Shown here: one piece after another, positions 44,393 to 52,164 of the stretch
Position numbering within the stretch: the stretch's first letter is position 1
Layout: each line of letters starts with the position of its first letter
Program-made: the position numbers and the translations under genes
Source of the DNA: an uncultured Oscillospiraceae bacterium
GTDB taxonomy: Bacteria > Bacillota > Clostridia > Oscillospirales > Ruminococcaceae
Assembly: GCA_900552945.1 (NCBI GenBank)
Contig: USBI01000005.1
Location: forward strand, 1 to 58,469
DNA: 58,469 nucleotides
Reading direction: 5' to 3'
Notes under the pieces: model-generated
Told to the model about the DNA's origin: nothing
The model's input: the letters and a program-made list of their open reading frames with translations, nothing else
The model's database searches: none

Positions 44393-44566
44393 CTGTTGTG
44401 TTCAATTGCATATAGTTAATGGTTCAATAAATGGCTTGAATGTTTTTGGCGTCTGCTTTCTCATGGAAGAATCGTTCTGTAATGAAGATGAAACGCAACC
44501 ATTAAAAAACAACAATGGGAAACCTAAAATCCTGATTCAGGTTGTTGTGAATCATTGTGTCTGATG

Positions 44567-44606
44567 ATTAAAACACCCTCTGTTATTTAACAGAGGGTGT
44601 TTTAAT
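44567..44606 (-). terminator. Terminator of the methyltransferase gene
   Basis: Perfect 18-bp arms from ATTAAAACACCCTCTGTT and its complement around a four-base loop, just beyond the methyltransferase stop. Confidence 0.85.
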
Positions 44607-44621
44607 TTATAATATGTCATT

Positions 44622-45389
44622 TTACTTTCCGACCAGGAAAAAGAGGCGATGAAACCGGAAGAGTATTTTTCCGTTTTTCTGTACAGGATATCGTTTTGCG
44701 ATTTCTTCCAAAACCGCTTGTTCAAACAAAGGACGTTCTTCTTCGCTGAGAGCGTTTAAATACGGCCGCAGTCCGGTCCCGCGGTACCATTCCAAAATCG
44801 AACTGTGCGATTCCATCTGGTGGTAATACACGGTTTCCCACATGGTTACCTGTGAGGATAAACCGGTCAGCAGGTCATAATAGTCTGATTCCGAAAGCAT
44901 ATGAAACGATCTGGGATTTCCGCCGAAACGGCTGTTCCATGGCTGTTTGGTTACCAACTCACTTACGATTTGATGAACAGGCGCTTTGGCCTGATTCGGC
45001 ATCTGGACTGCGAGAAAACCGCCGGGGTTGAGCAGATCAAACAGTCTCGGAAGCAGTTCCCGGTGGTTCGGTACCCACTGAAGGCATGCGTTGGAAAAAA
45101 CAAGGTCGCATTTTCCCAGTTCAGACAAATCGTTTGAAACATCACAGAGCAAAAAAGAAAACTCCGGATGCTTCTTCTGCGCGGTTTCGATCATGTTGGG
45201 AGAGTTGTCCACACCGATGATCTGCGCGTTCGGAAAACGGCGTCCCAAAACCGCTGTGCTGTTTCCGGGACCACATCCGATGTCCAGTACCCGCGTGGGT
45301 TCGCCTGGAATACGGTTGGCAAGATCAATGGAAGGCTGTGTTCGCTCATTCCCAAATTGCAGGTATTTTGTTGCGCTCCAGTCAGGCAT
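44622..45389 (-). CDS. tam: Trans-aconitate 2-methyltransferase-like protein
   Basis: An S-adenosylmethionine-dependent methyltransferase of 255 residues. Motif I is VLDIGCGPGNSTAVL near residue 34, the acidic residue for the ribose is in IGVDNSPNMIE, and NACLQWVPNH and LNPGGFLAVQMP follow. The N-terminal DWSATKYLQFGNERTQPSIDL is characteristic of Tam, which methylates trans-aconitate formed from cis-aconitate. The substrate is inferred from family resemblance only. It is a single gene. Confidence 0.9.
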   Translation of the reverse strand: MPDWSATKYLQFGNERTQPSIDLANRIPGEPTRVLDIGCGPGNSTAVLGRRFPNAQIIGVDNSPNMIETAQKKHPEFSFLLCDVSNDLSELGKCDLVFSNACLQWVPNHRELLPRLFDLLNPGGFLAVQMPNQAKAPVHQIVSELVTKQPWNSRFGGNPRSFHMLSESDYYDLLTGLSSQVTMWETVYYHQMESHSSILEWYRGTGLRPYLNALSEEERPLFEQAVLEEIAKRYPVQKNGKILFRFHRLFFLVGK

Positions 45390-45453
45390 AATAATCCTTC
45401 TTTCTTTGCTTTGTTTGATTTTTGTGATATTTCGTTTGTATTATAATTGTTTG

Positions 45454-47025
45454 TCAGACACTGGCTAGTTTTTGCAGGGATTCTTTTAATTCGGGCGCAT
45501 TGGTTTCATCTGTCAGAGCAACCATAGTATCTCCGGGATGGAGCACAGTATCGCCTTTTGGAATGAGTTCGCTGGTGCCACGGCGGATGGCTACCAGCAG
45601 GCAATCTTCCGGCCATTGAATGGATGAAATGGTTTTTTGTTCCAGCACGGACCCGGCTTCTACCACTACTTCTACTGTTTCACGGGCTCCTTGAGCATGC
45701 TTTGGCTCTTCAAACTGTTGTTTTTTGAGGATGCGTTCCAGCAGGCTTTCATATATCGGCGCAGATTTCAATCCTTCGGCAACAAGGTAGGCTGCAATGG
45801 ATACGACTCCCAGCGAGAGCAGGTGAGAGAAAGAACCTGACATTTCAGAAACTAATACGATTCCCGTAATCGGCGCTCGTACAATAGCGGTAAAATACCC
45901 CGCCATTGCGAGAATAATAAAATTGTTAATCAAAGATGGATCGATTCCTAATGTTTGGACCATTGTGCTTCCGAACGCACCGCCCAGATAAGCGCCAAGC
46001 ACGAGCAGCGGGAAAAAGATTCCGCCCGGCGCACCGGAACCGAAACAGAGAGCAGAAAAGAGAAACTTTGCGAGGAAGAGAAAAAGCATTGCGCCGATTG
46101 CGAGTTTCCCGTTTGAAAGCAGTTCAATCATGGTATGACCGCCGCCAAGAATTTCCGGCAGCAGAAAGCCTAGCGCTCCGGCGCATAAAAAGGGAATGAT
46201 CAACCGAAACTGCGGTTTGATCCATTTGAGTTTGCCGTAAAGAGTCTGGGAACCCAGAATAACAAAGTTATAGATCACTCCCATTACACCCAGCAGCAAT
46301 CCCAGCAGAACGAGCATCCAGTAATGTTCCAGCGGTACCATTTCTTCTACGGAAAAGTGGAAAATGGGGGAAAGCCCGAAGACGTTTTTTGAGATGAAAT
46401 CCGCAGTCAGCGAAGCGGTCATAGTGCAGAGAAGCGCCTGAACCGAAAAGGTTTTATGCAGTTCTTCCAATGCGAAGACGATTCCGGCCAACGGTGCGTT
46501 AAAGGCCGCTGAAAGTCCGGCGCTGGCTCCGCAGCTCAATAGAAAATGCTCTTCGGACAAAGGACGGCGCAGGGTTCGTGAAAAACCTTTTCCAGCCATC
46601 GCACCCAGTTGGATGGACGGCCCTTCTCTCCCAAGAGAAAGCCCGCCAAAGATGCACAGAATCCCGCCGGCTAATTTCGCCATAATCACTTTCCACCAGC
46701 ACGGGTCCAGATATCCCGCAAATTCACCTTCGACCTGTGGAATACCACTGCCTGAAATCATTGGTTCCGCTTTGATCAGCAGGCCCACAATGAGTGCCAT
46801 CCCAATTAAAGCTGCGAACCAGATAACAGCGATCCATATATTTTGTTTTGCGGCGTCAATGATTCGGTGAAGCCCCTGCTCCGAGTAATCCAGCGCAAGA
46901 CGGTATAAAACAGAGACCAGAGAAGCAAGAATGCCTACCGCAAGCCCTTCAAAAATTAAGCGGTATTTCATGTTAAGCGATTGTACAACCTGTTTTCCAG
47001 TATCCCATTCCGCTTTTTGAGTCAA
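45454..47025 (-). CDS. ClC family chloride/proton antiporter with TrkA-C domain
   Basis: A 523-residue ClC protein. The ion-selectivity motifs GSGIPQVEGEF (near 92), GREGPSIQLGAMAGKG (near 133, with the gating Glu) and GSGAPGGIFFP (near 325) are intact. The internal Glu used for proton transfer is kept in FALEELHKTF, which argues for an exchanger rather than a channel. After the membrane part, about residues 440-520 form a TrkA-C (RCK-C) regulatory domain (LVAIRRGTSELIPKGDTVLHPGDTMV, in parts). Its role is probably acid or chloride homeostasis. Confidence 0.95.
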   Translation of the reverse strand: MTQKAEWDTGKQVVQSLNMKYRLIFEGLAVGILASLVSVLYRLALDYSEQGLHRIIDAAKQNIWIAVIWFAALIGMALIVGLLIKAEPMISGSGIPQVEGEFAGYLDPCWWKVIMAKLAGGILCIFGGLSLGREGPSIQLGAMAGKGFSRTLRRPLSEEHFLLSCGASAGLSAAFNAPLAGIVFALEELHKTFSVQALLCTMTASLTADFISKNVFGLSPIFHFSVEEMVPLEHYWMLVLLGLLLGVMGVIYNFVILGSQTLYGKLKWIKPQFRLIIPFLCAGALGFLLPEILGGGHTMIELLSNGKLAIGAMLFLFLAKFLFSALCFGSGAPGGIFFPLLVLGAYLGGAFGSTMVQTLGIDPSLINNFIILAMAGYFTAIVRAPITGIVLVSEMSGSFSHLLSLGVVSIAAYLVAEGLKSAPIYESLLERILKKQQFEEPKHAQGARETVEVVVEAGSVLEQKTISSIQWPEDCLLVAIRRGTSELIPKGDTVLHPGDTMVALTDETNAPELKESLQKLASV

Positions 47026-47078
47026 ACCCTGTTCCCCCTAAAACTTAATAAGCGTTTGCCATTTTGCTCAACAAATTG

Positions 47079-47768
47079 TTACAGCTTTTTCAGCAGAGTG
47101 AGCACATCGGTTAATGTATCACAGTGGTAGTCAGCGCAGGAGTTGATCTTGCGGTGAACTAAAACAGACGGTATACCCGCATCGTGCGCGCCTTTCGCGT
47201 CTGCGTTTGGATTGTCTCCTACCATGATGCATTGTTCCGGGTTGCCCGAAAGCTTGCGCGCGTAGTTAAAAATTTCTTGTTGTGGTTTATTTAAACCGAT
47301 TTTTCCTGAAATAACAGTTCCGTCAAAAAAGTTAGTGAGCCCAAGCGCGGCAATGGTTTGCTCCAGCTCCGGATAGTTATTGGAAAGGATAACATTTTGC
47401 CACCCCGCGCTTCTGGTTTCAGCTAAAACCATCAGGGTATCATCATACAGAAAATATTTTTTGGGGTCCAGAATCAGCTCTCTGGTATACGGCCCCAGCT
47501 GTTGAGCTTTTTCTTTTGAGATGCCGAACGCTTGATACACTTCCGCAAATTTGCGGTAAAGAAACGGCCACCATTCCTCCGGAGCAAGCGTTTCATACAG
47601 TGCGGGCGGGTCCCATGGATAACCGCTTGCCATATACGGGCGTACATCGTCAAGTGTTGCGCCGTACTCGGGTACCGTCTCGCAAATTACCTGCAACACT
47701 GAATTGCTCCACAAATGGTGACAGTAGACCAGCGTACCGTCAAAATCCCAAAAAATCGTTTTTTTCAT
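47079..47768 (-). CDS. HAD family hydrolase
   Basis: A 229-residue HAD phosphatase with a helical cap between motifs I and II. Motif I is IFWDFDGTLV (residues 5-14), motif II ILSNN, motif III the Lys in GLNKPQQEIF and motif IV MVGDNPNADAKGA. It overlaps the preceding gene by the four bases ATGA, so it is translationally coupled to the two unrecognised proteins upstream and may share their function. The substrate is unknown. Confidence 0.88.
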   Translation of the reverse strand: MKKTIFWDFDGTLVYCHHLWSNSVLQVICETVPEYGATLDDVRPYMASGYPWDPPALYETLAPEEWWPFLYRKFAEVYQAFGISKEKAQQLGPYTRELILDPKKYFLYDDTLMVLAETRSAGWQNVILSNNYPELEQTIAALGLTNFFDGTVISGKIGLNKPQQEIFNYARKLSGNPEQCIMVGDNPNADAKGAHDAGIPSVLVHRKINSCADYHCDTLTDVLTLLKKL

Positions 47769-48457
47769 AACGCCTCCCGAAGGGTTTGCTCTCCAACTAA
47801 TATTTCACGCAGGATTTGTTCAAACGCAGCACCGCCGCTTTGATTGACCGCTTTTAGAACCGTCTGTCTGGAAACAGGGGAATCGGTTAGCGCGAGAGAT
47901 GTAAGAGGATCAGACGGAGAAATCAGTCCGTCTGTGTATTGTTTGCGTTTTTCCGGATCAGGGGTAACAAGAATGTCACAGAAAGCAGGGATTTTCAGGT
48001 ACAATTCATCCTGAAGCCGGTAAAATCGTTCCAGCCAGAGGTCAATGTTCTCAAATCCGGGCTTGTTTGTGTGTGTCTTAATCTGGCTGCGTTTGATGAG
48101 TGCCCAGAATGCCTGTTCAAAGAACGCTTTGGCAGTTTTTGCTTCTTCTCCGGTAAGTCCTTCGGATGGAAGGGTGGTGAAGAAAAGTCTCGCGATCTCT
48201 GCGTCGCAGTATGCTGCCTTTTCATCATCGTTTTCGGGATAATAGTTACGAATGATATCCCCGCATCGAATACCAAACCGGAAGCTCTGCGCTTTGACCG
48301 GTACTTCCGGAATGCCGTCCACATCCGGCATTTCACCCGGATCCATTCCAATATGCTTTGCCATCGCGCCAAGATAGGCGTACTGGTCCTTGAGCGCTTT
48401 TCCGGCAAGTAAAGCGGCGCTGTGTACGACTGCTATGGTGAGAAAATAGGTTTTCAT
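47765..48457 (-). CDS. Conserved-looking hypothetical protein (230 aa)
   Basis: A protein I do not recognise. It is largely alpha-helical and charged, with no membrane helices beyond a mildly hydrophobic N-terminus (YFLTIAVVHSAALLAGKAL) and no clear motif. The segment GEMPDVDGIPEVPVKAQSFRF and several Asp/His/Cys residues (VVH, AKH, CGD, YCD) might bind a metal, but this is speculation. The start has GAGGAGG upstream. It is flanked by another unknown gene (17-base gap) and by the coupled HAD gene, forming a three-gene operon. Confidence 0.72.
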   Translation of the reverse strand: MKTYFLTIAVVHSAALLAGKALKDQYAYLGAMAKHIGMDPGEMPDVDGIPEVPVKAQSFRFGIRCGDIIRNYYPENDDEKAAYCDAEIARLFFTTLPSEGLTGEEAKTAKAFFEQAFWALIKRSQIKTHTNKPGFENIDLWLERFYRLQDELYLKIPAFCDILVTPDPEKRKQYTDGLISPSDPLTSLALTDSPVSRQTVLKAVNQSGGAAFEQILREILVGEQTLREAL

Positions 48458-48474
48458 GTTTCGCTTCCTCCTCT

Positions 48475-49404
48475 TTACACCCGGAGCCCGTCGGGACCAA
48501 GTTTCCCAATATCAAGCCGTTCTTTCAACATGTCAATCGTCATGTCGTTGTCGTTGAAGTAAGCGGCAGCTGTGAGAAAATAGCCAAGGGAGAGACGAAG
48601 CGCTTTTGCATAGTAACTTACCGGATTTTGCGAAAATGCGGCTTCCGCTTCATTCGATGATATCATTTCGCCGTTTCGCAGCCGGTTGGCGGCTGCGATC
48701 AAGGCATCTTGCTCGCTGTACCAGGGAATACCGTCAGGCCCTACTTTTTTTAGGTACTGTTCTGTGAGTTCGGGAACAGGGGAAGCAATGGAGCGTACAT
48801 ATCGTTCTATATCAACGTAAAATTTCTGTACCCGCATACAAATTTCTTCAAAATAATCCGGCTTTGGCAGGTCAAGCGGAATGGTTTGTATCTCAATAAG
48901 GTTCATGGCAAGCGCGCTTTGTACAAACGCTTCTGCGCGTTCGGCTTTCAAATAGCCGGAACCCGGAAGCTTTTTCAGTTCTTCCGGGAAAATGCCGCAG
49001 CGAAAACGCGGATCTTCTTTGAAAAACAGCCGGTATGCTTCCCCTTCGTGATAAACGCTGCATTCGGTAGGGGAAAGGGCGGGATTTGCGTCAGTACCGC
49101 GCCAGGTGAAATTCGGTTCCTTCCAAATGGGTTTCATGGTTCGGTCGCACGCGCGGTGGCTGATCCACCCTAAAACAAACGCGAGTTTTTGTTCCAGCAG
49201 TTTGTCGCGGTTGGCCCAGCTGTTTTTGTATTTTTCCAAAAGCACAAACGAAAACTGATCTCCCGCAACAGTAATGCTTCCGAGCCGTGCAAAGCGAAGT
49301 CCGATTTCAAGCACTTTTTTAAAATCTGGCTGGATTTGCGGCAAACATTTCGCAATGGCGAAGCTGTCTTCAACCAATGCAGTGTGTACATTGTGTTCCG
49401 ACAT
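48475..49404 (-). CDS. Hypothetical protein with zinc-phospholipase-like His/Asp motif
   Basis: A 309-residue mostly helical protein, first gene of a three-gene operon. The stretch HTALVEDSFAIAKCL at the N-terminus, VAGDQFSF near 48 and GWISHRACDRTMKPIW near 80 place His and Asp residues in an order reminiscent of zinc-dependent phospholipase C-like proteins (His, Asp, then HxxxD). The resemblance is weak and no database check was possible. The C-terminal part is helical with a hydrophobic YYAKALRLSLGYFLTAAAYF. There is no signal peptide. ATG 49404 follows AGGAAAC. Confidence 0.7.
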   Translation of the reverse strand: MSEHNVHTALVEDSFAIAKCLPQIQPDFKKVLEIGLRFARLGSITVAGDQFSFVLLEKYKNSWANRDKLLEQKLAFVLGWISHRACDRTMKPIWKEPNFTWRGTDANPALSPTECSVYHEGEAYRLFFKEDPRFRCGIFPEELKKLPGSGYLKAERAEAFVQSALAMNLIEIQTIPLDLPKPDYFEEICMRVQKFYVDIERYVRSIASPVPELTEQYLKKVGPDGIPWYSEQDALIAAANRLRNGEMISSNEAEAAFSQNPVSYYAKALRLSLGYFLTAAAYFNDNDMTIDMLKERLDIGKLGPDGLRV

Positions 49405-49596
49405 GTTGTTTCCTCATTTCCTGCATAAATGTTTTACTAAGATTTTCATGTAAGATGTGTCAGTGAACCGATGTAAAAAAGCGTTTTAAATCGTTTGATT
49501 AAACATGCTCAAGCATGCCTTTTATATAATTATTTTTATTATATCACTTTTTCAGGAAAAATGGTATTGGTTCGGTTAAAAAGCAGAAAAGGGCGC

Positions 49597-49625
49597 TTGT
49601 TTTGCCGGATGAACGGTGCTATACT
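49597..49625 (+). promoter_or_regulatory. Promoter of the beta-helix protein gene
   Basis: TTGTTT at 49597-49602, a 17-base spacer and TATACT at 49620-49625. The 190 bases before it hold no gene. Confidence 0.7.
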
Positions 49626-49658
49626 GACTACGATAATTTATTCATGAAGGTGATTCAG

Positions 49659-51632
49659 TTGAATTTTGGATGTTCTGTTTTTCAAACTAAGCCGGTGGAT
49701 GAGCACGCTTTGGTGTTTACTGCGGAAGCGTTCGGCGCTTGTCCGGATTCAAACGGTGATAATACTGCTGCTATGCAGTCTGCGGTTGATTTTCTTGCAG
49801 ATCAGTATGGCGGAGGTACTATTTTTGTTCCCGAAGGCGAGTATCGTTTTACCGAAACAGTACAGCTTTGGCGTGGGATACGTCTTATTGGTTTTGGTGA
49901 AAAGCGTCCGCTCTTTTTTGTGGCGGATCATACCCCGGCATTTTCCGGGCCGGATTCCAAATACATGTTCCATTTCCGCGACCGTAAGCCGCGTCCCGGC
50001 GAGGAATTGAGAGATGCGCAGAACGTTTCGTTTTATGGCGGTATCCGCAACATCAATTTTGATTTGGGGAAAGGGAATCATGGCGCAGTTGCTGCGCGGT
50101 TCCGCATCGCACAGCTCTGTTCGCTGGAAGATATCGACTTTTTCTGTCATGACGCTAAAGCCGGTGTGGAAATGATAGGAAATGAGATTGAGCGCTGCCG
50201 TTTCTTCGGCGGGCAGTATGGTATCCTCACCGGTGAAACGGTGCCGTATTGGCAGTTTTATCTGGGTGACAGCATTTTTGACGGGCAGGCCCGCGCATGT
50301 ATTTCGTCCTATCGCGCAGGGCTCACTATGGTTCGTGTCCTGATGAAAAATTCGCCTTACGGGGTATATGTTCCCAACAAAGAGCGGGACAACCATTACA
50401 TTGAAGAATTTGAACGGCTGTATATGGAAGATTGCCGGATGGAAAACCTCGGCGCGGGCGTCAGCATGAATATGGTGCGTTATCCGCAAAACTGGTTCCA
50501 CGGCCGCGGGATCGCTTGTGATCATGTTCCCATGTTTTTTGAATCGTTTGGTTATCAGTATAACTCCCACATCGGCGTGCCGTCGGTCTGCCCGGAGGCA
50601 TCCTGCTATTCGGTGGAGATCGACAGCGGCTTAAAGATCACAGTGGATAACTGCGATACTTCTCGCAAATTCGATTTCCGTTGCGATGTCACTCCGCTTG
50701 AAACGTTTCCTGCACTCCCGGAACCGGACTATGTGCCCATGCCGGCTCAGGCGGATTGGGTCAACCTTCGTTCCTTTGGGGCAAAAGGTGACGGTGTCAG
50801 CGATGATACAGAAGCCTTGGAACGTGCCGTCGCGTCTGCAACTGCCATTTATCTTCCTTCGGGATTTTATCGGATCACTCGTCCAATCCGGCTGAAAAAA
50901 GAGACAGCTTTGATCGGTCTGCATTGTTTTGACACTCGTTTGATTGTTTCGGATCATGCGCCGGGATTTGACGATCCGTCCCATCCTGCCTCCATGCTGG
51001 TCATTCCGGAGGGTGGACACAACCACATATGCGGGCTCAGCTTTGACGGCGGCGCAAATAAAGGTCTTACCTCGGTGGAGTGGATGGGCGCACCGGATTC
51101 TATTCTGGAAGATGTGCTGTTCCTTCACGGTGGCCACGGCGCTGTGGAAAAGAGCCGCGACCGATATTACACCATTTGGGTGCATGACGGTGGCGCCGGA
51201 GTATTTAAGAATATCTGGTCGCCGGATGTTTGGGCAAAAGACGGTTTCCATGTGGAAAATACCGAAGCTCCCGGCAAGGTATATCTCATTTCGGTGGAGC
51301 ACCATCTGGACTGCGAGGTCGTACTGGATCATGTGGCAAACTGGAAAATCGTCTCGCTTCAGACCGAAGAAAATCTGGGCAGCGAATACGCCTGTTCGAT
51401 TGAGATGAACGATTGCTTTGACATTGAGTTTTTCAATCTGTTCCAGTATCGCGTACAGGCCATTGATATCCAGCATCCTTATGCCAGCCATATTGTCAAC
51501 AGCAAACGGATCAAATTAAACGGTGTTCATGTATTCAGCATTGGCCCCACTCCGTTTACCAATTCCTGTCTGATCGACAACAGTACTTATATAAAAGACC
51601 AGGAGATCGGCACATTGATCATTTCCTGCTAA
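49659..51632 (+). CDS. Two-module pectate-lyase-superfamily (beta-helix) protein
   Basis: A carbohydrate-active protein of about 657 residues built from two right-handed beta-helix modules of the Pectate_lyase_3 / GH55-like type. Each opens with the same pattern: FGACPDSNGDNTAAMQSAVDF near the start and FGAKGDGVSDDTEALERAV near residue 380, followed by IFVPEGEYRF and IYLPSGFYRI. There is no signal peptide, so action in the cytoplasm is likely unless exported otherwise. The start is uncertain: TTG 49659 has AAGGTG six bases upstream, whereas ATG 49644 has no site. Substrate unknown; GH55 acts on beta-1,3-glucans, other relatives on pectin or phage polysaccharide. Confidence 0.83.
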   Translation: MNFGCSVFQTKPVDEHALVFTAEAFGACPDSNGDNTAAMQSAVDFLADQYGGGTIFVPEGEYRFTETVQLWRGIRLIGFGEKRPLFFVADHTPAFSGPDSKYMFHFRDRKPRPGEELRDAQNVSFYGGIRNINFDLGKGNHGAVAARFRIAQLCSLEDIDFFCHDAKAGVEMIGNEIERCRFFGGQYGILTGETVPYWQFYLGDSIFDGQARACISSYRAGLTMVRVLMKNSPYGVYVPNKERDNHYIEEFERLYMEDCRMENLGAGVSMNMVRYPQNWFHGRGIACDHVPMFFESFGYQYNSHIGVPSVCPEASCYSVEIDSGLKITVDNCDTSRKFDFRCDVTPLETFPALPEPDYVPMPAQADWVNLRSFGAKGDGVSDDTEALERAVASATAIYLPSGFYRITRPIRLKKETALIGLHCFDTRLIVSDHAPGFDDPSHPASMLVIPEGGHNHICGLSFDGGANKGLTSVEWMGAPDSILEDVLFLHGGHGAVEKSRDRYYTIWVHDGGAGVFKNIWSPDVWAKDGFHVENTEAPGKVYLISVEHHLDCEVVLDHVANWKIVSLQTEENLGSEYACSIEMNDCFDIEFFNLFQYRVQAIDIQHPYASHIVNSKRIKLNGVHVFSIGPTPFTNSCLIDNSTYIKDQEIGTLIISC

Positions 51633-51643
51633 ATCGATAAAAC

Positions 51644-51670
51644 AAAAGCCCCGGATTTTCCGGGGCTTTT
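51644..51670 (+). terminator. Terminator after the beta-helix gene
   Basis: AAAAGCCCCGG / CCGGGGCTTTT with a five-base loop. It marks the last clearly chromosomal feature before the mobile element. Confidence 0.92.
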
Positions 51671-51697
51671 ATTATTGTTCTGTGCTGATGAAATCAT

Positions 51698-51859
51698 TCA
51701 GTAACTCTTGAATTTTTTATTGAGCAGGTGAATTTGTTTGTATTTGATAAATTCCTTTTCGCTCATCTCGTAATCAGGCCGCTTTAATCGTGCGTTAATT
51801 TCCGCGCACAGCGATGTCCAGCGCTCAACGACTTCGTTGATGGTGAGCGTATCCGGCAA
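51698..51859 (-). CDS. Small 53-residue protein with TTG start
   Basis: A short frame starting at TTG 51859 with GGGAGGG five bases upstream: MPDTLTINEVVERWTSLC through LNKKFKSY. It is charged and helical and ends with a basic tail. Its start lies inside the 3' part of the next small gene, in a different frame. The good ribosome site and the position at the element end support it, but no family is recognised; such small proteins often accompany serine recombinases. Confidence 0.5.
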   Translation of the reverse strand: MPDTLTINEVVERWTSLCAEINARLKRPDYEMSEKEFIKYKQIHLLNKKFKSY

Positions 51860-52050
51860 ATTACCCTCCCGCAATCGTATTGTACTTTGAGTTTTTTCAG
51901 CGGTGCGCCCGTAACCTTAAAAATCAGTTCGTCAACGCAGTCCGCATATCTGCCTTGTGCAAGGAGCTGATTTTTCAGTTCCACAAGGCTATGTAACAGG
52001 ATTGTCCTTTCATGGCTATCCAGATAAATGTGGAATTTCTGTTCTCTCAT
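51784..52050 (-). CDS. Small conserved mobile-element protein (88 aa)
   Basis: Starts at ATG 52050 with GGAGGTGG five bases upstream. MREQKFHIYLDSHERTILLH and KNQLLAQGRYADCVDELIFK resemble, from memory, small proteins found near serine recombinases or relaxases in Firmicutes elements, which usually end soon after LKKLKV. The last 30 residues here (CGRVICRIRSPSTKSL...) overlap another frame and look like read-through, so the native end may be about residue 60 and the tail the result of a lost stop. The function is unknown. Confidence 0.65.
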   Translation of the reverse strand: MREQKFHIYLDSHERTILLHSLVELKNQLLAQGRYADCVDELIFKVTGAPLKKLKVQYDCGRVICRIRSPSTKSLSAGHRCARKLTHD

Positions 52051-52164
52051 ACGAGCCACCTCCGTTTCTTCACTCTCATTATATGTAGGAATGCAAAGCA
52101 GCTCAAATGTGCAATCTTGGTAAAAAAATAAGCGTATCACTATCTCTAATGATACGCCCTTGTT

